From Gonatopus flavifemur (taxonomy: Eukaryota > Arthropoda > Insecta > Hymenoptera > Dryinidae), in NCBI GenBank assembly GCA_018340375.1, contig JAFFJZ010000003.1, forward strand, positions 11,842,001 to 11,906,000: DNA of 64,000 nt, given 5' to 3'. Positions within the stretch are counted from its first letter, which is position 1. Each line of letters begins with the position of its first letter. Under the pieces are notes generated by a model. That model searched no databases and was not told where the DNA came from. It saw only the letters and a program-made list of their open reading frames with translations. The translations under genes were made by a program, and so were the position numbers. Of the stretch, positions 1 to 14,700 are shown piece by piece.

Positions 1-3000
1 AACAAGCATTCTTGCAACGCGGAGGGTATCCCATGCATAATAAGAACGCGCGATGCAAATAGTTACGACGGTAACTGTATTCGGTATGCGCGTGTGCTTT
101 CGAGAAGCCACCTCGTTAAGGTCTGTCTAGTTATGGGCATCTAGTTGGCATAACACAACATGAGCATAAACAGGAAAATACCCCTAAGCTTCGGAACCCG
201 TCGTGTGAGAAATTTGTTAAAAGAAACGTATTTGAATGAAATCAAATCTATACGTGTACCTACCTATATAGGTATTTTTTCTACACATATATACGTAATC
301 CAATTCCCGTGAGATAAGATCGTCACTTTTCGTATTACACACGTCATCTTCCGTTGGGCGTACATTACCAAGGCTTCACCTTATTTAGATAAGTACCTGT
401 ATTCACTCGTTGTTCGTGATTCGAAATATGTAGGTAACGACGACGATCTCGAATGCATTACCTATCCGCCTCTATTTCGTTCCATTCTCCGTCTATGTAT
501 ATGACGCTGTCGGCACGAGGTGTATTGCCTTTAATGATAAAGCCGTTGTTGTACGTGCTAACTGCTAGAGCTGCATATGTTAAGCAACGATGCATTACCA
601 TATATATGTGTCAGTATGTATACATGTATATGCATCCAGCGAAAGAGAACCTGCAACTCTTGCCTCGCCCTTGTACACACATACGTGTACCTAAACGAGA
701 ATATGTACACGTATATATACGTACATATTCGATGGAACACGCGGCTTAAGGGTACGTTCGGTCGTTGTAATTGCTTCTAAGCCGTCTTTGAAAGTGAGAT
801 AAAGGGAAATCGTTTGTCTGTTTCAGAATCCAAACGCAAACGGATTCCGATACACACAACCGGGTTAAATGACAACTTCTTAATGGATTTGTTCGTGTAA
901 CGCCCTAATGCATATTCCTGGTACGTTAGTTTACTTACAAGGATGCACAATTGCATCACTTGTATTTGACAGATAATACTCCTCTCACCGTGTATGGCAA
1001 TTGCGGATATGCATCCAACAGGAAAATGTGATACCTAAATCCTTCCCTACCTTACATCTGCATAACCGATACCGAACTATCTGTTCCGAATGCTAATGGA
1101 ACAACAAAAAATAAGAATCTCGATTCACGCGTAAGCGATGCATAATTCCTCTCGAATGGAATTCCCAATGGAATCAACAAATTATAAAACTATGCGATTT
1201 GAATGAAATATCGCATTGGATTGCACGCATACTTGAATGCAATCAATCACAAATTATCCGAACGGTTTTCTTTTCCTCGCTTCTCATTCGAAACGCTCAA
1301 GGGGTAAAACCTATGGGTATGGCCGGTATGATCGAGCACCGGATACACGTTAGAGATGTTGATGAAATAACGGAAATCGTTTGTCCGGCGTAACAGAAAG
1401 ACCGATTCGAATGAGTTGGAGTGACATTTTCTCAACGTATTAGTACTTAAAACTGATGTATTGCCACGATGGAGTTCGCAATTTGCTCGTTTACCAAGCA
1501 GATACGTGATTACGTATAATTGCGATTAAACATAGTGGTGAAATAACGGAAACCATTAGTTCGATACACTTAAAGTTTAAATAAGGAAAAATTATTCTTT
1601 GTTTTTTCTTCCTTATGAATTCTCGCTCTCGGGTACGCGTTTCAGATGGAAGAGAGAAGAAGAAGAAGAAGAAGGATCGTTCAAACTTTCAGGTTACAAA
1701 TCGCAAGGATATCAAACTTGTGGAAGGTGTAAGCGGTAATTGATATTCAAGGTCGTCAGACTTCTGATTTCCGGCACGTGTGTATATGTGGATAAGTGTG
1801 TACTCGTCTACGCTTAGAGGTACATAATCATTGAACATTTAATGGACGGACGTATCTCTTGATGGTGTCGAGAGAGTACGCGACAATTATTATTACGTGC
1901 TCCGACCGGCAATTTTCACTAATATATACACACGTGGAACAGAGAGCGCGGATGCAAATTTAGTTGGACTTAAAGTGTGTGTGACCGGACTGAATTAATA
2001 TTAACGGTGGTAAGACCTCGTTTTCTCGCCTTAAGGCATGTATATATACATGTACGGATACGTATGTAACTTGGTACCATTATGGCCGATCTAATATCCA
2101 ACTTGCACGCCTGCCATGTCCATTGTGGATCACGTGTGCCATGCGTCGCGCATGATGATGCATAGCCACATACATATACAAAACGTGAAGTGAGAATAAA
2201 CGAGCGTTCTCTGCCTTCTAATCAATGTCTAACACTGTCCCTGCCTATCTATTTAACCAACCATACAGTGACATTTGACATTCAAATCGACTACATACTA
2301 AGAATTATCGACATGTCCTATAAACAATAAATACAACACATCACAGAATTGTTGTTGTTGTTTTGGTTATTGCTGTTATTTTCTCTATTCGATACTTCAT
2401 TCATATACCTTATGAACCACTTCCCAAGGCTCAAACTATAGTATAATTTCTTCAAAAGTGGATACAGCCATAAAGAAACAAATAAAACAAAGGAATAAGG
2501 CATCTTTGAATATCAATCTCAATCGTACAAAGTATACATACGCTTCTCCTATCGTACAGGTAATCGATTATTCGCTCATAAAATAAAATCATCACGTTAG
2601 ATTCGTAGAGACGACGATACAATAGCCAGCAAATACCAATGGGATAATGTTACTCAAATATTCGACGTATACGCAGATACGTACAATGTAGATCTCGAAA
2701 TAGAAAGAATTGTTCACTCTCAGCCGTAAAAGATCGTATAACATTTTAATGGACATATACACACGCATACATACACATTTTGTTGCAAGCGTCCAAATGA
2801 CACGTACATAAATCACAACCTTTATTGCCAGTATTCTTCTCACCGAGAATGATTAATACTTCCTTGATTTTATCTCATTGACATTGATCATATAGTTTCT
2901 CAGAGGAGAAAAAAATTCTTTTCTCTTCTGACAATTTTATGTAACTAATATTTCTTTCTAATACCTTCCTCTTTTATCGTCCAAGAATGTATAATTATTG

Positions 3001-6000
3001 TAAACCTTGGGTCCCGATACATCTTTGTGGGAAACAACGCGGTTATTTAAACAGCCCATGAGAAGCGGATAATTCGATTCATCCCAGGGAATGTGAATTG
3101 AGATCTCAATTTACTTTTGACACACGCCAAATTCTTCTCCGAGAAGTATTTGCCGGGGAAAGTATTAACTGAATTTCATCTGTCGAAGTGAGAAAATAAA
3201 ATTATCTTAGAAATCAAAGATTCAAGGGAAAGAAGAGACAAAAGGACGAGAACTACAAAGCATCGAAGATCGATAATGACATGAATTTTTAGTCCAAGAG
3301 TATTACACCGACAAATCGAACAGGGAAGGTTTCGTATCGAATTATCGGAGGGTAAGCGTAGAGTACATTAACGCTTGTGTAAACAAGTTTTACAACGTGC
3401 GATTAACATGCAGGCGTACACTTACGAGATATATAATATATATTTACTATAAAAGTGCGTTGTCATTACTGTGCCAGGCGTGACTGAATAGAGAAAATGA
3501 GAAAGAAAAAAAGGAATTAATGGTAATCAGCCAGGGTCGTGTGCGTGGGAGTGCCAACCAATGGGTGATTCTTTGCATCATCGATTCATTTGAAATGAAT
3601 GAATTAGCGCTTGGAGGCACGTCTCTGATCGACCTCGGGGTAATCGTATGTTTGTAAATGTGTTGACGCGTCCACGTACATACGAGATACCAATAAAATC
3701 AATCAGGAAAAATTCAATCCATGAATCCAACGTCAACCTGATGATATGATGCAATTATTGTTAACTTGGATAGTTGAACGGACATCAAAGTGTTCGTATG
3801 CGTTTGAATGCATGATGCTTTGATAATATACCTTATCGCCGAGATCAAAATCATAATTATATTAAATTTATGACTCCCAGATGTATCGATCATCACATTT
3901 CAGTCATTTCGCTTATCGGATGTTGATATCTATCGAAGATTGATGAGAATATTCCAACTGATTTCCTTTTAATGAGTCGTAGACGTATTTCATCAATCTC
4001 AATTTTCAAAGTCTTGCGCAAGATCAGTTTTCAATCCAAGCAGTTGCAGTTCGCAATTAAATTCTCTGTACATGTTTGTGTAATCATGCGGTAGGAATGA
4101 ATAAGAACATTTCGACATGTATTAATATTCATAAAGTTCAACTTATTTCACGATGTTTAAGTATCTTACGAGGTTGAGGAGTCTGCAGTAAGTTTTCATG
4201 TATTCTCATTGAAGCATGAAAGATTTAACGAGTTGGATGGTCGTGGTTGTACGGAGGGTGGTAGGAACCCAAAACAGTAACGGCATTCAGCGGGAAGAGA
4301 GAGAGAGAGAGAGAAAGGAAGAACGGAGAACGTTTTTCGGTTCCTGGTCTCGCGAAAATTAGATTTTCTTAGTCCTTCCTAGATTGGAATGACAAACGTT
4401 TGCCAGACACCTTAATCAAGATACCATCCGTTCTTCCGTGGGCAAAGCTCTCTAACCCCATCGTGTCATCTTCTTTTTGATGGAAAACTCCATTAACATA
4501 TTTCACGATTTAATTTGTACGATGATCATACGCCATGCTTTTCACGCTACATTTACCATAAGATGAAGATTCTACTTCGAGTTTATACATAATGTCGCTA
4601 CGATATACCCAAGAGTATTCACTGAAATAAATACCGACGAATACAATCATTTTAGTTTATTACGACGATTGAAGTGCGTAAATAACATGTCATTTAAATA
4701 TTCTTGTCATCTTTCTGTGAGTTAAGCGTGGAACGAGGAGAGCGGGTATTGCGGTTATTTTTGAAGGCATGATAATTGTATCCTACTCAAAATTCCATTA
4801 AACACTGTATCCGTCTGAAAGGAAACGCATAGAGTTCTTATCCGCATACAAAGAATACAACGTTCAATTAATACTATCAGGTAAACGAAATTTATATGAA
4901 ATTCAAATCTCTGAGAGTCAGATTATAGCAATATCAAGAACACGAATTTTTGTTAACCTCCATCCACTGTGCAGATTTGACGATCGAGTTCGTGAGATCA
5001 TTCAGATTCACTAAATTATAAACAGAGACTGGTAGAAATTTGAACGATTAAGTATCTCGTGCTAGAAAATTGTTCGATATCAACGGATGTTTAGAATTTT
5101 TTCTTAAACTGTTTTTACTGAAAAACGAAACCAAAGGATAAAAATTCAATATAAATAGATACATTTTCAAACAAAACAACTTGAAACGCTTTAGATCCTG
5201 AACATTCGTCATTAAGATTTGTAAGTGATTGTTCAACTAATCATTCGGCATGAGGTGGAATAATAAAGGACAATGATTTTCAGAGATCCTAAAATTACCT
5301 TTATGCACTTTTCTGTGTGGGCATCCTCATCGTATATCACGTGTGATGTGTACTGTTGAGAATGAGAATTTATATTCCGTCATAATTTCACTTAAAATTT
5401 ATGATCGTAAAATGAATCTCTGTACAAGTGTATCATGCTACTAAAGTAATCCTGTGTGAAAACACGTCACGAGGCCGCGTTCGTGACGGATTTAAGATAT
5501 CCCCAGAGATTTCGCTATCTTTTTGGCCCTCTATTCCACACATGCTCGCACGAATGTTGGAAGAAGTGTAACGCGAAAGCGGCATTAATGTGTTCTCGTC
5601 CTTTGTTTTTCGATTTGAAATCTAGAGTGATCACATGAAATTTTCAAAAGATCATTGTTGAAGGTATACGAGATAGATTGATTCAAAATCACATACAAGG
5701 GACTGAACAAAGAAGCATCTGACCATCAGGATCTCGATGGAGCACCCCGACTAGAAATTCAATTGGGCCAACCCGATCAAATGTGACTGAATTTCCGGTC
5801 AGAACTTTCAAAACTCATATGATTCAATTTGGAATTCAATCGAGTATTTTCAACGCAGTGGAAGCACAAGATACCTGATGGAAGGAATCCAAAAATAAAA
5901 GTATCGCAGCTAGAACTTGCGTTTTCTTCTAACTGGACCATCAGAGGCTCTAACTTGGCGTGAGGCAGAGCCTGAGATGCCGAAGAGTCAAATTCATAGC

Positions 6001-7250
6001 TGGGATCCAAACTTGAAAGTGATTTTATAGGTGATCCACTGAAACAATTGATGTCCTGAATATCTTGCACATAAAAATACTAAAGTCTTTCAGGAAATAT
6101 TAGCATTGATCAACACCTCTCTCTTTTTAACGTATAGCCGTGTCTCTTCATCGATTCAATCAATTTTAAATAATCTTCTGTAGAAGTGAGTTGAATCAAT
6201 GCGCTTGCAAATACCTGAAACAAGATTCATCGAATAGTATGTTACAAATGAATTCTTCACACAAATTACATACGATTTTTCTCCACTGTTACCCCGGATA
6301 TAAAAATTGAACATTCGATCAACATCTCATTAATCATCCCACACTTCGGCTGATGAATTCACCCAAACTTCCAATCGAGGTTCACCTGACCGGTTTCGGA
6401 GGAAAAACTTCCATCCTGATTTTCTTCCTAAAAAAAAAGAAAGAAAAATCAATTGTTCCCACAAATCAGAAAATCAATAAATCATTCCCTGAATAAAAGG
6501 ACATTACACAACTTGATCGTAAGAAAAATGTTGAAATTCGCAAGTCATCGTCATTCCATCATGCAACTTTGAGAGAACTAAAACGTTTGCTCTTGAGCGT
6601 ATCAAAGACTCAGGCCATCCAGTTGCAGTTGGCGACCGGCCAAAATCTTCCTCTGTATGAGAGAGGAGTAAACGTGAACTGTGCCGTGAATGCGGAGGAG
6701 AACTATGGAAAGGAAATGAAATTACGATGAAACATAATTTCCGTTATTTCATTTTATTCTTAATAGAGAAAAACAGACGATTCGAATAAATCAACAGGTT
6801 TCTTCACAATACCACTCCCTTATGATAGGTAATCGTTTCATGAAATTTAAAATGTGCAATTCTGAAAATATTTCTATAAAAATTCGTTATTTCCTCTAAA
6901 ACCTCAATTATTTTCTCTCCTTTAGCATTGAGAATTTCTAATACGTTTGAAATAATTCGAATTCCAAAACATATCCTTACAAAATTACTCGTCATCACTG
7001 GATTCTCGTTTGATCAATAAATTTCATTTGTCGATGCATTCCACCAAGTGCGATACGAATATTCTGAAAGAATACAACGGAAAGGGATAATGAAAAAAAT
7101 TGAAAAAAAAACAACATGATTCGAAGGGTGAATAAACTTCATAACTCGAAGGCTAATTGAGGGGAAACGGCGTCGAGCTGGCTCATTATGAACGGACTAT
7201 TTGGCGCACTTTGACACGAACCGTTTCGCTCGTATGTCAAAAACTTAATA
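1..7250. other. non-coding region, no confident gene
   Basis: I see no convincing gene. Sequence is AT-rich with many short palindromic tracts such as tacatgta and tatatacgtata, a GAA run near 1652-1672 and a GA run at 4294-4315. Reading frames are short and lack splice support. One stop-to-stop frame of 77 codons (6497-6730, +) has fairly ordinary amino-acid composition, but it has no ATG and the opposite strand is also open there, so I do not call it. Positions 5760-6040 match a dispersed repeat described separately. Confidence 0.6.
5757..6040. repeat. dispersed repeat, copy 1 (related to 54.7-55.1 kb)
   Basis: The stretch around 5933-6010 (aactggaccatcagaggctc, then tgagatgccgaagagtcaaa, then tagctgggatccaaac) aligns, with moderate divergence, to about 55008-55092 in the same orientation. 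A 97-codon minus-strand frame (5777-6070) overlaps this repeat. It is better explained by the repeat than by a gene. No terminal structure is visible, so the class is unknown. Confidence 0.5.
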
Positions 7251-7258
7251 GTCCTTAT

Positions 7259-7452
7259 CTGAGGGTGCCTTTTTCACTGTTCAAACTTATCATCTTTGTA
7301 TAAACTTGTATGAAATGTTGCAGAACATTGAGACACAGTGTAAACATTTAGCCCTGTGTGAGCGCCCTGTTCAATGTTGCGACTTATCATCTTTGGGAGA
7401 ATTCGTAGGATATGTTGCAGAACATGCAGACACAATTTGTATATTCAAGTTC
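7259..7452. repeat. diverged tandem duplication, unit about 96 bp
   Basis: Two head-to-tail copies, about 7259-7354 and 7355-7452. Both carry cttatcatctttg, then a divergent spacer, then atgttgcagaacat and agacaca. The copies differ at many positions and by small indels, so the duplication is old. No coding meaning is evident. Confidence 0.75.
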
Positions 7453-7739
7453 ATCCTGAGAGGGAGAGGGTGAAGGACTAACTTTTGTAAGTATGAATTA
7501 TAGGTGTCGAATGAACACCAGGAGAATGGGCTTTTCATCTTCTTTTGTGGAATATTTCAAAGAAAGGAAAGAAGAAAACGAATACGTAAACAATTTTTTG
7601 ATGAAGAAGTACAGTGGGATACAATAATTCATATTTTCTTGCTGGTTCATCATTCCTGTTTCTCATAAATCCCAGTGTGAAATATTAGAAATATTATTGT
7701 GAGTTCAACAACTTCTGTACAAAATTCTTTTCGTGAAGG

Positions 7740-8345
7740 ACAATTGGTCCAATATTGTTCCATGATTGCCCCGTTGTTCCCAATAGATAGTCAGTCATGG
7801 TACTTTTGTTAACATTTTTTAAAATGGTTACTACATTTGGTACAAGCTTGGCACAATTGTAAAAATCCAGCATTCGTTGAGAGCAATTTTCATAAATATT
7901 GACTGAATTTTAAATTCACAATGGCTGAAGACTTGGGGATAATCATCAGGCCAGGGCTGGCCCGATCTTCCTGCCATAATTAATCCTACACTCTAGTTTT
8001 ACACAACAAGCTAGATTTTATTGATTCAAGTAAGGATAGAACTTCACTCAATGGTAATAGAATACTTTTAAATGTAATCATACGCGAATTTCAACTGATT
8101 TTGAAGAACGTTCTTCGATTATTCATGTACGGTATTCTGAAGGGAGAAAGTCATGAACTGAGATATGAATCAATTACTTTTTTCATCCATATCTGCGATC
8201 AAAGAAGCAATCGTTGATGCTTGGTAAATGAATTCGACCTGGCAAAACCACTGGCACAAGCTTCTCATCATTCCCAAGCTTGGGCCAAGTTTGATGAATT
8301 GTCCCGGCAGGTCTTGTGCCAGGCTTGGTCCATACACACATGGGT
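7740..8345. repeat. dispersed repeat with TTGGCxCAA words and CCCAAGCTTGGG palindrome
   Basis: The stretch is built from recurring words (tacaagcttggcacaattg, ccaagcttgggccaagttt, tgtgccaggcttggtcc). A perfect 12-bp palindrome CCCAAGCTTGGG lies at 8273-8284. The same words recur at 29.0-29.5, 46.1, 46.6-46.9 and 50.6-50.9 kb. I infer an old dispersed repeat family without recognisable ends. The 80-codon minus frame at 8170-8412 lies inside it and is not called. Confidence 0.5.
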
Positions 8346-8508
8346 AACTGAAGTAACAAAGTGTTCGTTGGACTAGCAGAATTTTTAATATTATATATAG
8401 AGTAGCAAGCAAATTTTGCTAAAGAAGGAAACTTGTTGCTCCAGCAAAAGTTAACCAGTGAAATCAGGTTTCGCTGTCATAGCAATCACCTAACTCCCAT
8501 CACTTCTG

Positions 8509-8723
8509 CACGGAGAAAAATAATACAATAAAAATTACAACATTTTCTAGTGAATTAATACTATTAGGTCCCATATCCTGAGAAGTACTCCTGAAATATG
8601 GAATAAAATGTTACAACTGCAATAATTTTTACTACATTCGGTAAGAAAGCCTCTGAGACCGTCAAGCAATTGCGACGACATTTGACAAAATAGTACTATT
8701 TTACTATATTATTTTTCTCCGTG
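8509..8723. mobile_element. MITE-like element, TIR cacggagaaaaataat
   Basis: The ends are a perfect 16-bp inverted repeat: cacggagaaaaataat at 8509-8524, and its reverse complement at 8708-8723. Similarity continues inward to about 26 bp with three mismatches. The element is about 215 bp and has no coding capacity. The same terminal word (cacgga.aaa) starts or ends elements at 43.4, 50.2, 60.1 and 63.4 kb, so this is a family. Non-autonomous DNA transposon is the inferred class; the superfamily cannot be assigned. Confidence 0.75.
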
Positions 8724-11700
8724 TGGACAATCCAACAACGTTGAACATTCATATCATTTTCACAAACGATGAATATCTCCACAAATAATTATAATTCTGA
8801 CAAAAAGCCGTTAAAAATTCAGTTTTTCCTCCGACAACGGCGAATCGAAAAATCGAGAGAGCTTTGCTGCAACGGAGAATTGAAATTCATCGAGTAGGTA
8901 CTTTTTCAAGGCTCGAAGTTTCTTACAGAAAATAATAACACCTCGCATTCATCGTAATTCAAAACCGATACAATTGTTCCTCCCCTTCTGCTAAAGCGAG
9001 TCTCAACAACTCTCTCCTGAATCTCTCCCTCCCTTGAAAACCCACGTGATCAATATATAATCCTATTGTTCTCATTCTCTTGAACATCAAATTAATACAA
9101 GCGTCGAGTGACGAGAGTACACAAACAGGAATTGAGATGAGGTCAACAACCGGCAAAGTCTCCTCGATCCATTTGATTTGTCCTCATTTACGACGAGGCG
9201 CAAAAATTCCCGCAAATTGGCCGTAATTTAGTGAACGATGAGATGAGTCATGACAAAATGAGCGCGTTTTACGGCACTGCATCTAAGCCTCGTGTTTTTC
9301 ACCGTTTAATATCCCATACGCACGTATGGCAACACACATTCGCACACACTCGCACACACCCTGAGATGCGCGCGCGCGCTCTGTCACGTTGAGAGAGATT
9401 TTCACAAGATGAACGACTTCACGAAGAAGCATTTAATTAATGGACACTCGACGCGTTCAGCAAAAGGGAAACAAAGTTTACATTGCCCGTGAACAAAGAT
9501 GAACAAAAGAAAAGGGGATTCTTTTTTTCCTTTCCTTTGAAATTTTGATATGAACTGATCTCATAAGCAGGATGTTCCTTGAACTTGGAAGGAATATATC
9601 TTTCATTTATAATTTATTATACTCTCGGAGTACAAACGTACGTCTCTCGAAAATTTATATATAAATACATATTATACGTATTAATTTTGATCGAGTGCCT
9701 TTGAAATTGTTCTATACTTCTGAGAAGTATTCGAATATCTTGAAACTCGCGCCAGATATTTTCTCAGAAATCGAGCATGCTCGTAACGAGATATTAGTTA
9801 TAAAAACGATGTCTTTATTTCTCAAATCTCTGTATCGAGTGAAGAGATTGTTCCGGAGTATCGAAAGCTCATTAAGGCGACATGTATCGTTAAGCCGATG
9901 ACAGCGAAGTGACATTAATACAATAGACGTGTACTGATTAGCATATACATGTCCTGTGGGTATAGGGCGCAACTTCGCGACCTTAATATACAGTGTTATA
10001 AGAACTCATTTCCACACTTTGACATTAAAATACGAAAGTCATCGTGGAATCGTTACTACTTCTTTTTTTGTGTCTTGCATAATAAGACAATCTTCTTTTC
10101 TCGTTTCAAGTTTTCAAAAACAAAAAACAAAATTCAATGATCTCGAGTGAGAGAAAAATGCACAATAATGTTCGGATGGAAAAAGGATCTTTTTTTATCC
10201 ATTGAAATTACATTCATTTATAATCGATTCGAGCTTGGATATCAAGAATCGGTTCTGGCGTTATAAAATGAATAGAATGCTAACAAAAAGTATCTTCTAC
10301 GACTCGAAGATACGCGAGAAGGTGAATCATGGTCGTTATCAATTAAGAAATTAATAAGCGATAGGTCGAGACACCTAAGAAACTGAAAAAGATGAAGAGA
10401 GGAAGAAAAGAAAGGTAAAATATACGACAAAGGGGACCTCCTCCTTTCCTTGCTCAGGTCAGAGCCGTGTCTTCTCTCTTGGCAAGACACGTCTGAGTAG
10501 CGTGTCTAATGCGAATTAAGTGCACACATTTGTTAAGCTCTTCTCCTCTCTTTTTCTCTCTATACGTCCACGAGATTCATTCCTCGTCGCCATAACTGCT
10601 TTCCTCCTTCTTTCTTCTTCTTTTGACACGAATAAACCATGTTTCTTGACTGCACTCAAAGCTGATTTCTATTTGCGCAAATGACAAAGACTATGCGACT
10701 AATTGTTCACCTCGAGATCTTCAAAGGGTGATTATATAAATAATGATATTGTCATCCGTTCCTTGCTGTGTTATTACTATTGTTATAGTCTTCACCGATG
10801 ATGCGTGAATGAACAGTCGATAAACGTTTACGAATATTCATTTCATGACCTGAAACTTCATCTTCGATACATCTACTTTCATAAATCCGAATCTGTAAAA
10901 CGTACTGAGTCTCAATGAAATTAACAATTCGAATAATCGAATACTCAATTCATTTGTTAATCAAATTCCTCCCTGGTTACCATCGTAACACCTCTGAAAG
11001 AATATGAAGTTCAAGAAAATATTATGTCGTAATCGTGTCTCGCATATGTTTTTTCAATGGGTTCATGTGATTAAAACTTCAAAAACTGTGTCATCCGGTT
11101 TATTGAATTAAGTTTACTGCCTGTCACACAAACTTCGTGCGTGCAATCGAGCGAAAGAACATCTTTTAACGATCAGATTCTTGACCTTGAACCACAACTG
11201 TCATAATTTTCTTCTTATTCTTCTTCTTCCTCTTCTTCTTCTTCTTATTGGGTTCCGTGAAGATAGCATTGAAATCAATGAAGTTCACGCTCTTCATATT
11301 CGAGAATCACTGCACCGACTATTCATTTCAATCACTTCGCAGTATATTCGAATTAAACTTGAGTTATAAGCCCTTTATTGAATTATAATACCGAATAAAG
11401 ATTCATTAGAATCAAGAAAATTCGATACATCGTTTTCTTGTCACTTTAAACCCTATTCATGTTCACGATACTTCATTCAAGAAAATGTAAAATGTAAAAG
11501 TTGAAACTCGTTTGACTGAAAACTCGCAACTATGAGTTGCGATAACTCGAATTCTGTACGAAATGTTTTTTTTCCGAACAATTACATCCGTTGATCGCTA
11601 GTTGTCGATCACTAGTTTCAACTTTTACAAATTTCGCAAGCCAGGGAACCGCGAGCATCCCATCCACACACTTCATGGGATATTATTGTAGATAACGCTC

Positions 11701-14700
11701 TTTTCAATCGTGTTGACGAATGGACCACCAACCGCATCCTTTGCACGGAACATTGAGATTACCACGATATTTCTGGTTGGATTCGCTAACATGTTGCTTG
11801 ATGTATACACAGCTCGTTTGTCTTAAAATTTCTTATTCTCTTTGTTGGCAACATTATTTGCATACATTGTACCGATGCGTCTCTCATACAACGGTCCGCT
11901 TACAAAGTAATATAACTTTTGCGCGTGTGGATGGTATTTCATGTAGTTGCGTTAATTGCACCCTCATTGCGTGCAGGCAGGAAAAAAAACACGCCACAAA
12001 GCAGGAGCAATTTAGTAGCATCGTTTCAGTCTCTTACGCCGCAGACGGAACATCCACTTCACGAAACGTAAGGAAAACAATGTACGTATTCTTCATGTGA
12101 AATTCTCGGTAATTCAACTTCTGATTTAATTACTCGGCTGATCTATAAATTAGAAATCTGAGGGCCTGTGATTTATCGTAACAACGCTGAAATGTATTTG
12201 GAAATATCTTAGAGAGGAGTAGCGGCAATCCTGTTCTTGTATATGGTCTAGAAATATACACTCGGGCAATTTTGCTGTAGTTTCGTTGTACCTGATTACA
12301 GTACATTCGAGTTAACCTTCGAGAACTTTACTTTGTTATTCTCGAATGATAAATATACATTAATGAAATGGGAAAGACGCACCTACATTCAGAATTCAAA
12401 CATCACAAATAACAGTCCGTTATAGGTTTCCGATGACTCAACGCAGGTATCTAAATATACCTCTAATGATGTTTTTCAGTCGTTGATATACGGGTAGATA
12501 ATTTCTCATTACCTCAAGATGATGTGGGATATAAGAATAATTGAATACGATAATGAAAGATATTTGTATATCGTTAATCTGACTTATACGCTACTTTTAA
12601 TGAGGAGTTATGAGAATTCGATTGAACCTTCGTAACGATGCACATTTATAGAATGGTTCGATGGATGATGATTCATCTAGGAAGTTTTCATCGCGTCAAC
12701 ATTCAACGCATCCGAGAAGCAACGAACCACTCGATGCTTTCACATTCGAATAAGAATTCCATGGAAATTCTTTGCATATTATCTTTTAACTGGGATGAGA
12801 CTTTTCTCTTATGCACATATAAGAACTTTGGAATAAAAAATCTTCTCACAAAGGAACATCAGAATTTCGTCTGAGAAGAAGATAGCACTGGCGCCAAGTG
12901 ACTGTCTGTTTTTGTCGTTTCTTTCTTGCTTTCTTCCTCTCGGTATGGCCGTGCATAGCGTGGCACGGCGATGCAAGGCATGGCGTGGCTTGGCGTGGCG
13001 TGTCTATGTCGCCACGTCATAGACATGGTGGTTTTCGTCGTTACAATATCACAACGACAGACATTCATCGCATATAATTGCCGCTACGATGCATTGTCTC
13101 ACTTTCGTTATTGCCTCTTTCCCCTCGTTACCCACCTTGCCGCTAAATCTTTTTATTTTTCTTTATCTTCCTTCTCTCCTCTTTCCCCAAGATCGTCGAG
13201 CGCAAGATGGAAAACGCCTGCTCGCTCATGATATTTTTGGTCTGGCTATTTATAAACTGAGAACTGTTTTCTCTGTCTTTCCTTCGCCCTATATCGCTAC
13301 GATGATGCTTGTATATAAAGTGCCTTGGGGATCGGGTCATAGGACACACCCTGGAGAATTTTACAAAGAAAGCAGGTTTCCCAGGTCAAACACCGTGTAA
13401 ACAAGCTCTCTGTGTGTTTATGTATATAAGCGTTTCAAGATTAAACAACATGAATCGTTAAATAGTCGCGCATATAATGTGTACAGTTTTTTCATACGGT
13501 TCTTGTCGAGTCTTCTCCCTTAAGGAAAGATTAATGAATCGTTTGTTTCGTTTCTTTGCTATTCTTAACCATTGAATAAATTATGAACGTCTCGGATATT
13601 TCTCTTGGAGTTTCACGGAGGAGGAAACGGAACAATTTTTCGGGAATCACAATAAACTACGTGGAAGAATAGTATAATTATCCTAATCCAACCAATCCTT
13701 CGGTGTGATTTTTCGAATCTCAAGGGAATTGCTCATCTGGGTTGCAACTAATCGAGGATGTCTAACTACACGTGATTGATGAAAGCTATCAAGCGCATCT
13801 CTCAGACTTAAAACAGCTTGACATTGCTGTCCGTACAAGCACCAGGTGCGGTTAACATTTTCAACTTCGTATTGTATGGAAAACTTCTATAACTGAGACG
13901 TTGATTCTTTTCTAAAAGTCATTCTGGTATTTCCAATGATTTTTCAATCATTTTCTCTCACGATGATATATGATTTGAGAGATTCCGTTTAGTTTCGAGC
14001 AGTTGAGAAAATTATGCAGCTATACATCAACGAAAATTGATTCCATCTCTATTTGTCTCCTCATTCATTTATCAATTACCTTTGAATTTTTTGAATACAT
14101 TCTTAGATCGATTACATACTTCGATCTTCAAATAAACATTTGTGTTAAGTCCAGTTGAACCTATTCGAAAGTGCGATTATATCGTACTCTAAAAAAATTT
14201 CCATCATTAGGCTGTGACTAATATACCATATTACCGCAGCGAGACAGAGCCGAAAGGTGCTTCACCGCGACCGCTTACACTGAAATCATGCCAAAAATTC
14301 CACTCAAAGTTCACCAGGGAACAAACATTTTCCTTCAACAATCAGATTTTTCATTTTGTTTCTTCCCTAGCAGATACATTCGCGTTGCAGAACCCTTTCT
14401 ATCACAAACAATTCTCATTCATAAAATTCATCATGAATGAGCGTTGAGGAATGAATCAGTAGTCTGATGCAAACTTTCGAAATGGAACCGAGTGGAAGTT
14501 ATAAATTTGTGACACCTGAGTGGAAATACTTAGTATTGCAAAGAAACAACACTTCTTCGAGTTATTTTCTCTACAAAATGAGTTTGAAAATCTGATAAAC
14601 AATTTGAAAAGATTTCTTACAGAATTTCAAGAGAATTTTGACAAACTTCCCGAAGAGATGTAATGAATTTTTCGACGTATCAACATGTAAAGTTGAAGTA

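Noticed and set aside
4990..5010. tgagatcattcagattcac, which shares the bantam microRNA seed
   Set aside because: The rest of the sequence differs and no complementary arm for a precursor hairpin is found nearby.
5456..5638. Cysteine-containing 60-codon frame (C-x3-C-x3-C-x7-C)
   Set aside because: No ATG start (GTG), no signal peptide, no splice sites.
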